Shown in pieces: positions 42,466 through 50,864 of a DNA stretch of 61,867 bases. A program made the translations under genes and the position numbers. Source of the stretch: Nannocystineae bacterium. GTDB taxonomy: Bacteria; Myxococcota_A; Polyangia; Haliangiales; Haliangiaceae. A model generated the notes under the pieces. It ran no database searches, was not told the origin of the DNA, and was given only the letters and a program-made list of their open reading frames with translations. Position 1 is the stretch's first letter. Every line of letters begins with the position of its first letter. Where the stretch lies: the NCBI GenBank assembly GCA_007133195.1, contig SLNH01000037.1:1-61867 (forward strand), written 5' to 3'.

Positions 42466-43212
42466 TTACGCTCGCGTTGACCGTTGCTGCGCCACTGATG
42501 AGCCCGCGTCACCGCCGGTATCCGTCACCGGCCTCAGCTCGATCACCTCGCGTTGGTCCGGTTTCGGCACGGCCTGGAGCACCTGGCTGTACCGGTCCAC
42601 GGTCACGGCATGGCGAGCGTCCTCGAGAAACTCGGGGTTTTTGCGGATGCGCCGCTGTACCCGCTCGCTGTCAAAGCAGGACGTGGCCGCGGTTTCGTCG
42701 TCGAAGCTCTCCCCACGCATGAGCTGCGTGAGCGCGGCCGCGCATGCCTCGTCCTCGACCCGCTCCGCCGCCGTGTCGAAGTGGCCGGCGGGGAGAACGG
42801 TGACGCGGTCGCGTGCCCACGCCGTGGCGACCGACGCCGCGGCGCGCAAGTTCGTAAACGACGCCAAATAAACGCGCGTGGTCACCGACAGCGCGGCGCT
42901 TATCGCCTTTGTCCCGTTCGTCGTCACGAGCACAGGCGTGCGCGCGCCGAGATCGATTCGCGCGGCGAGGGCGGGAGAGTTATCGACCTGCTCGTGGGGG
43001 TTGTCCTCGATGCTGAGCTCGCTAAACACGAGGTATCCCTCGGGCTTGGGGGGGAGCCGTCCCAGCGCGTCGGGATGGCCGACGACGAGGATCGGGGACA
43101 CCCGGCTCGCGAGCGCCGCCGCGGTGGATGTCGCGCGGAACACATCGATCACGAGGGCCACGTCGAGATCGTGATCTCCAATATTTGCTGGGTGAAGCCG
43201 GTCGATCCGCAT
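42466..43212 (-). CDS. comB: 2-phosphosulfolactate phosphatase
   Basis: 248 residues of the ComB family. Typical parts are ALVIDVFRATSTAAALASRV near the N-terminus, LVTTNGTKAISAAL, VLPAGHFDTAAERVEDEACA, and a helical end. It removes phosphate from phosphosulfolactate to give (R)-3-sulfolactate, the second step of the phosphoenolpyruvate route to coenzyme M and of sulfolactate formation in Bacillus spores. The ATG at 43212 is used; the frame continues far upstream over comA without any conserved sequence. It is divergent from comA. Confidence 0.87.
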   Translation of the reverse strand: MRIDRLHPANIGDHDLDVALVIDVFRATSTAAALASRVSPILVVGHPDALGRLPPKPEGYLVFSELSIEDNPHEQVDNSPALAARIDLGARTPVLVTTNGTKAISAALSVTTRVYLASFTNLRAAASVATAWARDRVTVLPAGHFDTAAERVEDEACAAALTQLMRGESFDDETAATSCFDSERVQRRIRKNPEFLEDARHAVTVDRYSQVLQAVPKPDQREVIELRPVTDTGGDAGSSVAQQRSTRA

Positions 43213-43413
43213 CTCAATGACCCCCTGCTCGGCGATGACGCCCCACAGCCGGGCGCGGTACGCCCGCGCGCGACAGTCTACCGCGCGAGGCGATAGACGC
43301 GGAAGGGGAGGCGCATCCCGAGCTCCGGCCCCCCATCGCTTCTGGAAGACCGTGAGCATCCCCTTTTGCCTGCACCGCTCCGAGCCGCAGAGAGAGTATG
43401 GTAGGATACCTCC

Positions 43414-44187
43414 ATGACAGGCTCGGCAATTGACCGGCTTCGGTCTGTGCTGCTTGACGTCCCGCGGACCACGAAGCCTCGCGTAGGCGGCGTCACGATG
43501 ATGCTGGACAAGGGGCTCGGGCCGGCCGAGGTGGAGAGCCTCACCGACGTGGCCGCGGATCACATCGATTACGCGAAGATCGCCTGGGGCAGCTCGCTCA
43601 TCACTCGAGACCTCGAACGCAAGCTGGAGCTTTACCGTGCCAGGGACGTGATCCCGACCCTCGGCGGGTCGCTCTTCGAGTATGCGCACCTTCGCGGCCA
43701 GGTCGAGCCTCTCTTGGATTTCGTGAAGGAGGCGAAGCTCTCGATCGAGCTCTCCGACAGCATTTGCCATATTTCCAGGCGAGACAAGCTCGCGTGGATC
43801 GAGCGATTCGCCGCCCATGGCCGCGTGCTCTCCGAGGTGGGGCGAAAGACGGAGCAAGTCGATCAGCCCTGGACCCAGCGCATCGCCGACGAGATCGAGG
43901 CAGGGGCCGAAAAGATCGTGATCGAAGGCCGAGAGATCGGACCGGCCAGCGGCGAGTTCCGCTCCGATTTGGTCGAGCAAATGGTCAGCGAATTTCCCGC
44001 CGAGAAGCTGATATTCGAGGCGCTCGAGCGGAAGCAACAGGTCTCGCTCATCAAGCAACTCGGGCCCGACGTCAACCTCGGCAATATTTTGCCCCACGAC
44101 GTGCTGACGGTCGAGTCGTTCCGCCGCGGGTTGAAGGAGCACACCCTCCTCCACATGCACGACCGCGTAAGCCGATCCGCCCTGTAA
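43414..44187 (+). CDS. comA: Phosphosulfolactate synthase
   Basis: 257 residues with the ComA TIM-barrel signatures: GVTMMLDKGLGPAEVESLTD, YAKIAWGSSLI, TLGGSLFEYA, ISRRDKLAWIERFAAHG, SEVGRKTE, and VIEGREIGPASGEF. It adds sulfite to phosphoenolpyruvate. With ComB encoded next door the sulfolactate route is complete. No ComC, ComDE or archaeal-type coenzyme M genes are in the window, so the end product is open. The stop is 19 nt before ggt. Confidence 0.9.
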   Translation: MTGSAIDRLRSVLLDVPRTTKPRVGGVTMMLDKGLGPAEVESLTDVAADHIDYAKIAWGSSLITRDLERKLELYRARDVIPTLGGSLFEYAHLRGQVEPLLDFVKEAKLSIELSDSICHISRRDKLAWIERFAAHGRVLSEVGRKTEQVDQPWTQRIADEIEAGAEKIVIEGREIGPASGEFRSDLVEQMVSEFPAEKLIFEALERKQQVSLIKQLGPDVNLGNILPHDVLTVESFRRGLKEHTLLHMHDRVSRSAL

Positions 44188-44206
44188 CTTACAGCGCCTG
44201 GTCCTC

Positions 44207-45844
44207 GTGAGCTCTCGCGCCACCATCCCCAACCTCAAGTACGAGCACGGCACCGTCGTATCCTACGACCCTATCGCGTCCGCGATGGGCAGCAGGGTGC
44301 TCCTCGAGGGCGGTAACGCCGTGGATGCGGCGATCGCGACCGGGTTCGCCTTGGCGGTCGTGTATCCGCAGGCCGGAAATTTGGGCGGTGGGGGATTCAT
44401 GATGATCGCCCCGAACGACGGCAACGTGGAGTTTCTCGACTACCGAGAGACCGCGCCGCGCAAGCTGGACGCCGAGCAGCTCATCACGCCGGCGAGCGGT
44501 CTGCGTGCCCCGAGCGTGTTCGGTGCGCTGTCGGTCGGCGTCCCCGGCACCGTCGCCGGTTTCGCGGAAGCACATAAGCGGTACGGCCGGCTGTCGTGGG
44601 ATCGCGTGATCGGCGTCGCCATCGATCTGGCCGAGAACGGGTTTCGGCTCACCACGCGACAGGCGGCCTACTTCTCGCGGTATGCCCAGGATCTCAGTTA
44701 TTTCGACTCCACACGACATTACTTCATGTCGAAAGGAGCCGACTACCTGCCCGGCTCACTCATCCAGCAGCCCCATCTCACCCGCTGCCTCCGCCTGCTC
44801 GCGGATCGCGGGCCCGAGGAGTTTTACGAGGGCAGCATCGCGGAGCTCATCGCCAACGAGATCGAGGCCGGCGGAGGTGTGCTCGATCTCGACGATCTGA
44901 GGGCGTACGAGGCCCACTGGCGGAACCCCATCACGACGCGATTTTTGGGCAAGGAGGTCATCAGCTCGCCCTTCCCGTCGGGCGGAGGCATGGTCATCGC
45001 GCTCACGCTCCGCCTCCTCGAAGCGTCTGGGATAGACGCGCACCCGCCGGGGAGCCTGGCGCGCTACAACCTCCTCGGGCGATGCTTCCGCGTGGCGTTC
45101 TCGCTACGACACCGCTATGCGGCCGATCCAGAGACGCTCACGCCCGAAGACGTCGAAGAGATCGAAAACCTGTTTTCCATGGAACTCAAGGCGGGGGATC
45201 TCGAGCGCTTCACCGAGACCATCGTGAGCCAGGAAACGGCGCACGCCGAATCCCTTGATAAGAACACGACCCACTATTGCGTTCTCGATGCCGAGGGCAA
45301 CGGGGTGTCGAACACGTACAGCCTCAATACGCTCTTCGGCTCGAAGCTGGCGGTCTCGGGGGCGGGGTTTCTTCTGAATAACAGCATCGATGACTTTCGC
45401 ATCGGGGAGAATATCCCCAACTGGTACGGGATCATCGATGGTCCGAGAAATCAGCTCATGCCGGGCCGGCGCCCCGTCGGCTCGATGGCGCCCACCATCG
45501 TCCGCTCGAGTAACCGGCCCGCCGTGGAGCTCCTCATGGGCGGATCCGGAGGCCCCACCATTCCGACGCTGGTGACGCAGGCGATCGTCGGAACGGTCAT
45601 CGACGGCAAGTCGCTCCACGAAGCGCTCGACGCGCCGAGGGTGCACCATCAGTTCCAGAAGGCGGAGCTTTGCGTCGAGGACATGGTGCCGGCCGAAATT
45701 CGCGAGCAGCTCTTCGTGGGAGATCCCGATCCCGTCCGCACGGTGCTCCGGCTCGGCATCGGCGCTGGGATCGAGCGCGATCCCAGCACCGGACGCGTCG
45801 TGGGCGCCCTCGACAAACGCTTCAGCCACTACGCGGTGCTCTAG
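44207..45844 (+). CDS. ggt: Gamma-glutamyltransferase family protein without signal peptide
   Basis: 545 residues. It follows Ggt closely: EGGNAVDAAIATGFALAVVY, PQAGNLGGGGFMM, FLDYRETAPRK (substrate Arg), GVPGTVAGF, the self-processing NTTHYCVLDAEGN with T354 as expected N-terminal nucleophile, LLNNSIDDF and RPVGSMAPTI, LLMGGSGGPTIPTLV. Typical Ggt proteins are exported; this one starts directly at the mature domain (GTG at 44207), so it should work in the cytoplasm. It lies 19 nt after comA on the same strand, which suggests a shared pathway. Confidence 0.9.
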   Translation: MSSRATIPNLKYEHGTVVSYDPIASAMGSRVLLEGGNAVDAAIATGFALAVVYPQAGNLGGGGFMMIAPNDGNVEFLDYRETAPRKLDAEQLITPASGLRAPSVFGALSVGVPGTVAGFAEAHKRYGRLSWDRVIGVAIDLAENGFRLTTRQAAYFSRYAQDLSYFDSTRHYFMSKGADYLPGSLIQQPHLTRCLRLLADRGPEEFYEGSIAELIANEIEAGGGVLDLDDLRAYEAHWRNPITTRFLGKEVISSPFPSGGGMVIALTLRLLEASGIDAHPPGSLARYNLLGRCFRVAFSLRHRYAADPETLTPEDVEEIENLFSMELKAGDLERFTETIVSQETAHAESLDKNTTHYCVLDAEGNGVSNTYSLNTLFGSKLAVSGAGFLLNNSIDDFRIGENIPNWYGIIDGPRNQLMPGRRPVGSMAPTIVRSSNRPAVELLMGGSGGPTIPTLVTQAIVGTVIDGKSLHEALDAPRVHHQFQKAELCVEDMVPAEIREQLFVGDPDPVRTVLRLGIGAGIERDPSTGRVVGALDKRFSHYAVL

Positions 45845-45884
45845 ATAGTGTCCCTAAAATCTGCGTGCCTCTTAGGCACATCCC

Positions 45885-46049
45885 CTAGTGCCTCGACCCA
45901 GGCGTTCTGATCCGTTTGACGGCCCCCTCACGCGCCTCGCTGCGTTGTTCATCAGTCACGTATGGTCAATACGCTCCTTCTTCACGCCTTGCGAGGCACG
46001 CGATGTGGCTCGCCCGAGCAAATCATTACGCCTGGGTCGAGGCACTAGC
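45885..46049. mobile_element. 165-bp palindromic MITE-like element between ggt and gatB
   Basis: The ends are a perfect 21-bp inverted repeat starting CTAGTGCCTCGACCC (45885-45905 and 46029-46049). The inside is also an imperfect palindrome with its tip at CGTAT-GGTCA-ATACG (45959-45973), exactly in the middle, so the whole element can fold into one long hairpin or cruciform. It codes for nothing recognisable. The TAG stop of gatB (46047-46045) lies inside the right end. A smaller hairpin (GTGCCT/AGGCAC, 45865-45879) lies just outside. It may serve as a two-way terminator for the converging genes. Confidence 0.65.
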
Positions 46050-47505
46050 CGGGGGCATCGAGGAGGCGGGTTAGGATCTCGTTGACGGCTTTCGGGTTTG
46101 CCTTGCCGCCGGTGCGTTTCATCACCTGCCCGACGAAAAAGCCGAGCATCTTGTGCTTGCCGCCCCGGTAGGCTTCGACCTGCCCCGGATTCGCCTCGAC
46201 AACCTCGCGAGCGATGGCTTCGATCTCGCCCTGGTCCGTGATTTGGCGCAGCCCCTCGCGTTCGACGATGGCCTCGGCCGGCTCGCCGCTCGCGTACATC
46301 TTCGCGAATACATCTTTGGCGATCTTGCCGCTGATCGTCCCGTCGTCGATGAGCCGAACGAGGCCGGCGAGGGACTCGGGAGACACCGGCGCGCTCGCGG
46401 CGTCCCGGCCCTCGCGCCCGAGCTCGCGCAAAAGCTCCGACTGGATCCAGTTCGCCAGCGCCTTGGCGCCGCTCGCCGCTTTGGTGCTGCTCTCCGCGTA
46501 GGCAGACACCGCCCGATCGAAGTAGTCGGCGAGCGTCCGCTCTTGGGTGAGCGTGCGCGCGTCGTCCTCGGAGAGCCCGTAGTCGCGCACCAGGCGGTCG
46601 AACCGCGCCGCGGGGAGCTCCGGGAGGGAACCTTCCACGCGAGCCAGAAATTCGTCGCTCACCTCGAGCGGAGGCAAATCGGGATCGGGGAAATAGCGGT
46701 AGTCCTCGGCCTCTTCCTTCGATCTCATGGGGTGCGAGACGCCGGCGTCGGCGTCCCACAGGCGAGTCTCTTGCACGATCGTTCCGCCGCCTTCGAGGAT
46801 GCGAGTCTGGCGCCCGATCTCGTTTTCGATGGCTTGTTTGACGAAGCGAAACGAGTTGATGTTCTTGAGCTCGGTGCGCGTGCCGTAGCGCTCGCTGCCG
46901 GCGGGGCGGACCGACACGTTGGCGTCGCAGCGGAGCTGACCCTTTTCCATGTCGCCCCCGGAGACGCCGAGGTAGCGGACGAGCTGGCGCAGAGCGCGCA
47001 TGAACTCCGCCGCCTCGTCGCCCGACCGGATGTCCGGCTCGCTCACGATCTCGCAAAGCGGTACGCCGGCTCGGTTCAGGTCCACCAGCGAATGCCCGCG
47101 GGCGCCGTGGATGCTCTTGCCGGCGTCCTCCTCCATGTGGATGCGGCGCAGGCGCACGGTCCGGGCTTCGCCGCTGCCGCGAAGCTCGACGGCGCCCCCT
47201 TCGCACAGCGGCTGGTCGTATTGGGAGATCTGGTAGCCCTTGGGCAGATCCGGATAGAAGTAGTGCTTGCGCGCGAACCGCGATCGCCGCCGAATCGACG
47301 AGCCCACGGCCGCGCCGAGCTGAATCGCCAGCTCGAGCGCCCGGCCGTTCAGCGCGGGCAGCGCGCCCGGAAGCCCCAAGACCGTCGGGTCGGTGAGCGC
47401 GTTCGGCTCGCTCCCAAAGTCGGTGCTCGACCCCGAAAACAGCTTCGAGGCGGTGGCGAGCTGCACGTGCACCTCGAGCCCGATCACCGCTTCCCACTCA
47501 GCCAT
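46045..47505 (-). CDS. gatB: Aspartyl/glutamyl-tRNA(Asn/Gln) amidotransferase subunit B
   Basis: 486 residues. [20 protein letters not shown] at the start, then [20 protein letters not shown], the cradle-domain [20 protein letters not shown] and the YqeY-like tail ([17 protein letters not shown]) identify GatB. It activates mischarged Glu-tRNA(Gln) or Asp-tRNA(Asn). The ATG at 47505 overlaps the end of gatA by 8 nt. The stop codon lies in the palindromic element, so the original stop may have been replaced, but the C-terminus has normal length. Confidence 0.95.
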   Translation of the reverse strand: MAEWEAVIGLEVHVQLATASKLFSGSSTDFGSEPNALTDPTVLGLPGALPALNGRALELAIQLGAAVGSSIRRRSRFARKHYFYPDLPKGYQISQYDQPLCEGGAVELRGSGEARTVRLRRIHMEEDAGKSIHGARGHSLVDLNRAGVPLCEIVSEPDIRSGDEAAEFMRALRQLVRYLGVSGGDMEKGQLRCDANVSVRPAGSERYGTRTELKNINSFRFVKQAIENEIGRQTRILEGGGTIVQETRLWDADAGVSHPMRSKEEAEDYRYFPDPDLPPLEVSDEFLARVEGSLPELPAARFDRLVRDYGLSEDDARTLTQERTLADYFDRAVSAYAESSTKAASGAKALANWIQSELLRELGREGRDAASAPVSPESLAGLVRLIDDGTISGKIAKDVFAKMYASGEPAEAIVEREGLRQITDQGEIEAIAREVVEANPGQVEAYRGGKHKMLGFFVGQVMKRTGGKANPKAVNEILTRLLDAPG

Positions 47506-48985
47506 GGAAAACCTCCGGGGGACGGGCGCCGGCGATCCCCGACGCGCGCTCGTAAGCGGACGCGGCGCGGAGCAGGGTCTCTTCACCGAGCGCCGGCGCG
47601 AGCATCTGCATGCCGATGGGGAGGCCGTTTTGCGTAAACCCGCATGGCACGCTGATCCCCGGCAGGCCGGCGAGATTGCAGCTCAGCGTTAAGACGTCCG
47701 CCATGTACATGTCGAGGGGGGAGTCGGCCCGCGACCCGATCGGGAAGGCCGGGGTGGGCGCGGTGGGCGACAGCACGAGATCGACGTCCTCGAAGGCGCG
47801 GGCGAAGTCGCGGGCGATGAGCGAGCGGACCTTTTGGGCCTTGAGGTAATAGGCGTCGTAGTAGCCCGAGCGGAGCGCGTAGGTGCCGAGCATGATCCGC
47901 CGCTTGACCTCCGGGCCGAAATTTCGTCCACGGGTCTCGCCGTAGACGGCGCCGAGGCCGGCGCCCGGCTCGGCGTCCCGGCGCCCGTAGCGAACGCCGT
48001 CGTAGCGGGCGAGGTTCGACGACGCCTCGGCCGGCGCCAGGAGATAGTAGGTGGGGAGGGCGTAGCGCGAGTGCGGCAGCGAGATCGAGCGGACGGCGGC
48101 GCCTTCGCGCTCGAGCACGCGCCGGGCCTCGTCCACGGCCCGCTCGACCTCGGGATCGAAACCGGTGCCGAGGTGCTCGGCCGAGAATTCGTCCGGTATT
48201 CCGATGGTGAGGCCCTTCGCGCCTCCGTTTAGCGCGTCCCGGTAGCGGGGCACCGGGGCGTCGATGGACGTGGCGTCGCGGGGGTCGGGCCCGGCGATCG
48301 TTTCGAGGAGGAGCGCGGCGTCCTCTGTGGTTCGCGCCAGCGGCCCGACCTGATCGAACGACGAAGCGAACGCCACCACGCCGTAGCGCGACACGCGGCC
48401 GTAGGTGGGCCTAAGCCCCACGATCCCGCAAAACGAGGCCGGCTGCCGGATCGAGCCGCCGGTGTCGGTGCCGAGCGAGGCAGCGCAAAGCCCCGCGGCC
48501 ACCGCCGCGGCGCTACCTCCCGAGGAGCCGCCGGGCACGCGCTGTGGGTCCCACGGGTTTTTGCACACGGCGCGCGAGCTATTTTCGCCGGACGAGCCCA
48601 TCGCGAACTCGTCCATGTTGAGCTTCCCGAGGATCACCGCGCCCGCGCGCCGGAGCCGCTCCACCGCCGTGCCGTCGTAGGGCGGCACCCAACCATCCAG
48701 AATCTTGGACCCGGCGGTCGTGGTCATCCCTTCGGTGACGAGGATGTCTTTGAGCGCGATCGGCACCCCGGCCAGCGGGCCAGGATCTCCACCCTCGGCG
48801 AGCGCGCGGTCGATCGCGCCCGCGCGGGTCAAGGCGCCCTCCGGCTCGAGGTGGAGATAGGCGCCGAGCTCGGAGTGCGCTTCGGCCCGAGCCAGGTAGA
48901 GCTCGGTGAGCTCGCGCGCGCTCACGTCTTTGCGGCGCACCTTGTCGGCCTGCGCCGCCACCCCCGCGAACGCCAAATCGCTCAC
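47498..48985 (-). CDS. gatA: Aspartyl/glutamyl-tRNA amidotransferase subunit A
   Basis: 495 residues of the amidase-signature family. The Ser-cisSer-Lys triad is spread over [15 protein letters not shown] (Lys), [17 protein letters not shown] and [20 protein letters not shown] (both Ser). It supplies ammonia from glutamine for the GatCAB complex. The ATG overlaps the gatC stop by four bases. Confidence 0.96.
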   Translation of the reverse strand: MSDLAFAGVAAQADKVRRKDVSARELTELYLARAEAHSELGAYLHLEPEGALTRAGAIDRALAEGGDPGPLAGVPIALKDILVTEGMTTTAGSKILDGWVPPYDGTAVERLRRAGAVILGKLNMDEFAMGSSGENSSRAVCKNPWDPQRVPGGSSGGSAAAVAAGLCAASLGTDTGGSIRQPASFCGIVGLRPTYGRVSRYGVVAFASSFDQVGPLARTTEDAALLLETIAGPDPRDATSIDAPVPRYRDALNGGAKGLTIGIPDEFSAEHLGTGFDPEVERAVDEARRVLEREGAAVRSISLPHSRYALPTYYLLAPAEASSNLARYDGVRYGRRDAEPGAGLGAVYGETRGRNFGPEVKRRIMLGTYALRSGYYDAYYLKAQKVRSLIARDFARAFEDVDLVLSPTAPTPAFPIGSRADSPLDMYMADVLTLSCNLAGLPGISVPCGFTQNGLPIGMQMLAPALGEETLLRAASAYERASGIAGARPPEVFHG

Positions 48986-49293
48986 GACGACTCCTCTCCC
49001 CGGGACTCGATGACCCGCGGCACGCGAAAGAAATCGTCTTCGGCGTCCGGGGCGGCGCCGACGGCGCGACCGGCGGACAGCGATGCCTCGACCTCGTCGG
49101 AGCGCGGGCGAATCGACATCGGAACCGCGTGTGTCATCGGCTCGACGCCCTCCGTATCGACCTCGGCGAGCGCCTCCATGTGCTCGAGAATCTGGCCCAG
49201 CTCGGCGCCAATCGTGTCGAGCTCCGCGTCCGACAGCTGGAGGCGAGCGAGCTCGGCGACGGCGCGCGTCTCCTCGCGGGTCAGCGTTTTCAT
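48982..49293 (-). CDS. gatC: Aspartyl/glutamyl-tRNA amidotransferase subunit C
   Basis: 103 residues, normal for Gat[21 protein letters not shown], the [18 protein letters not shown] stretch and the closing [11 protein letters not shown] are typical. It ties GatA to GatB. First gene of gatC-gatA-gatB, with overlapping junctions. The ATG at 49293 matches the family start. Confidence 0.93.
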   Translation of the reverse strand: MKTLTREETRAVAELARLQLSDAELDTIGAELGQILEHMEALAEVDTEGVEPMTHAVPMSIRPRSDEVEASLSAGRAVGAAPDAEDDFFRVPRVIESRGEESS

Positions 49294-49342
49294 CACTCCG
49301 GTGTTACGACGCGACTCGCGCGCACACAAGGAGCGCGCGCGC

Positions 49343-50086
49343 CTACTCGTCGTCGGCCGCCGCGTCCACTCGGCCACCGGGCCGCGCCATGAGCTCGGTG
49401 ACCCGCTCGGTGCCGGCGGTCAGGTGCTCGTCGGCGGCGACGTACGCCGCGCGCGGATCACCGGCCTCGACCGCCTCCACGATGCGGCGATGATGGTCGA
49501 TGACGTCGTCTCGCGGCCCGTTCAAGTGGACGAGGAGCGGGGCGTAGGAGTGGACTGCGTTTCGCACGGTGTTGATGAGCAGGGCCATCATCTGGTTACT
49601 GGCCGCGTGCGACAGGACCACGTAAAAGTCGAAATCGAGCTGGAGCAGGTCGTCGGCGCCAAGGTCGGGCGCCCGGCCACGCTCGGCGAGCTCGCGGAGC
49701 TTGGCAGCGTCCTCGGCACTGCCCCGCTCTGCGGCCAGGCGCGCCACCTCGCGGCCGAAAATCGTACGGAATTCGAGCACGTCGCGGATGATGTCGTGCC
49801 GGCCGCCGGCGGCGAGCGGGATGAGATGAGAGATGATCTCGATGCCCGCCGTCTCCATGAAGTTCTCGATACGGGTGCCGTCGCCCTGGCGGATGCGAAC
49901 GAGGCCGAGGTGCTCGAGCTTCTTGAGGGCCTCGCGGAGCGACGCGCGGTTTACGCCCAGCTGCTTGGCCAACTCCCGTTCGGGCGGCAGCTTTGCGCCC
50001 GGCGAATACTCACCCGACAGGATGAGTGAACGAAGCTGCTCGACGATCTCATCGGCGACGCGGTTCTTCTCGATGGGCTTGATCAT
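49343..50086 (-). CDS. GntR family transcriptional regulator (FadR/FCD subfamily)
   Basis: 247 residues. The winged helix (10-75) reads VADEIVEQLRSLILSGEYSP, GAKLPPERELAKQLGVNRAS and LREALKKLEHLGLVRIRQGDG. The all-helical FCD ligand domain has VLEFRTIFGREVARLAAERG and a metal- or acid-binding set (Asp in LDFDFYVVL, His in LSHAAS, His in VIDHHRRIVEAVEAGD). It probably senses an organic acid and may control itself or the neighbouring 50514 gene. Two tandem TGGTCCA sites lie in the divergent gap. Confidence 0.88.
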   Translation of the reverse strand: MIKPIEKNRVADEIVEQLRSLILSGEYSPGAKLPPERELAKQLGVNRASLREALKKLEHLGLVRIRQGDGTRIENFMETAGIEIISHLIPLAAGGRHDIIRDVLEFRTIFGREVARLAAERGSAEDAAKLRELAERGRAPDLGADDLLQLDFDFYVVLSHAASNQMMALLINTVRNAVHSYAPLLVHLNGPRDDVIDHHRRIVEAVEAGDPRAAYVAADEHLTAGTERVTELMARPGGRVDAAADDE

Positions 50087-50513
50087 GAGCGGGTTTTCCC
50101 TGGCTCAGCAGTCGGAATCCGGAGTGCCGGGCGCCGCGCGAGCGGCCAAGCGTGGGGGCCGGCGCCCGCACGAGGGGACAGGCGCGCCGGGAGCGGGTGC
50201 AGTGTCGCTGAACAGTAGCGCGGCCGATTGGCTCAACCAAGACTGGCAGGGCCGGTTTTTCTGTCCTTGATGGCACCCTCAAGTCACCACATTGGGTGCA
50301 TGGATGGTCCAATGGTCCAGTGGCGATGCCCTGCGCCCTGCGGGTGACTTTGGCTCACCCTCCGAGGCCGCCGCAGGGAGCTCGCAGCGGACGCCCCCGA
50401 GGCGCAGAGTTCGCTACCGAACGCTCGTAAACAGCTTGCGACGGGCGCTGCCGGTTGTGGCGGCGCCGCGGGGCGTGCTAGGTGCTTACGCTCTTCCGAC
50501 AGAGGAGCTTGCC
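50087..50513. other. 427-nt divergent gap between the GntR gene and the small conserved gene
   Basis: No gene is supported here. It holds the possible operator at 50304-50319 and, close to 50514, an AGAGGAG ribosome-binding site. I see no clear -10/-35 pair for either gene. Confidence 0.5.
50304..50319. promoter_or_regulatory. Possible GntR operator: tandem ATGGTCCA
   Basis: ATGGTCCA is repeated head to tail (50304-50311, 50312-50319). TGGTCCA is itself a palindrome around its central base, and many FadR-type regulators bind TGGT/ACCA-like half-sites. The regulator gene starts 218 bases away. Confidence 0.35.
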
Positions 50514-50849
50514 ATGGCCGAGACGATCGACGAGCTCAGTTACGACTACGAAGAAGAAGGGCGCCTTGTGAGGAAGGAGCTCGATCGCCGTATCCTGTCC
50601 AAGGGGGCATGGTCGACGGTGATGTTTCTGTACCAGGAGCTCGACCGGAAGACCGAGGACTGGCGAGCGCCCAAGGTGGCGATCGTCCGCTACAAGAAGT
50701 TCAACGGTCAGTACCGCAAGCAAAGCGGCTTCAATATCTCCAGCGAGAAGCAGGCGCGCGCGATCGTGGACGCAATCGAGCAGTGGTTCGACTCGTCTAG
50801 CGCCGCCAGCGACGCGGACTCCGACGCGGACGCCGCCGGCGCCGAGTGA
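50514..50849 (+). CDS. Small conserved protein of unknown function
   Basis: 111 residues, soluble. The core GAWSTVMFLYQELDRKTEDW, APKVAIVRYKKFNGQYRKQS and FNISSEKQARAIVDAIEQWF resembles a short protein I have met in other Deltaproteobacteria, always unannotated. The basic middle and amphipathic final helix would suit nucleic-acid binding, but this is a guess. The tail is Asp/Ala-rich. The ATG at 50514 has a good AGAGGAG site. Confidence 0.7.
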   Translation: MAETIDELSYDYEEEGRLVRKELDRRILSKGAWSTVMFLYQELDRKTEDWRAPKVAIVRYKKFNGQYRKQSGFNISSEKQARAIVDAIEQWFDSSSAASDADSDADAAGAE

Positions 50850-50864
50850 CCGGGCGCGCCCGGG

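Noticed and set aside
42466-44253. A 595-codon open frame on the minus strand that runs through comA into comB
   Set aside because: Only the part from 43212 downward matches a family (ComB). The upstream part is the complement of comA and has no conserved sequence; GC-rich genes often leave such frames open.
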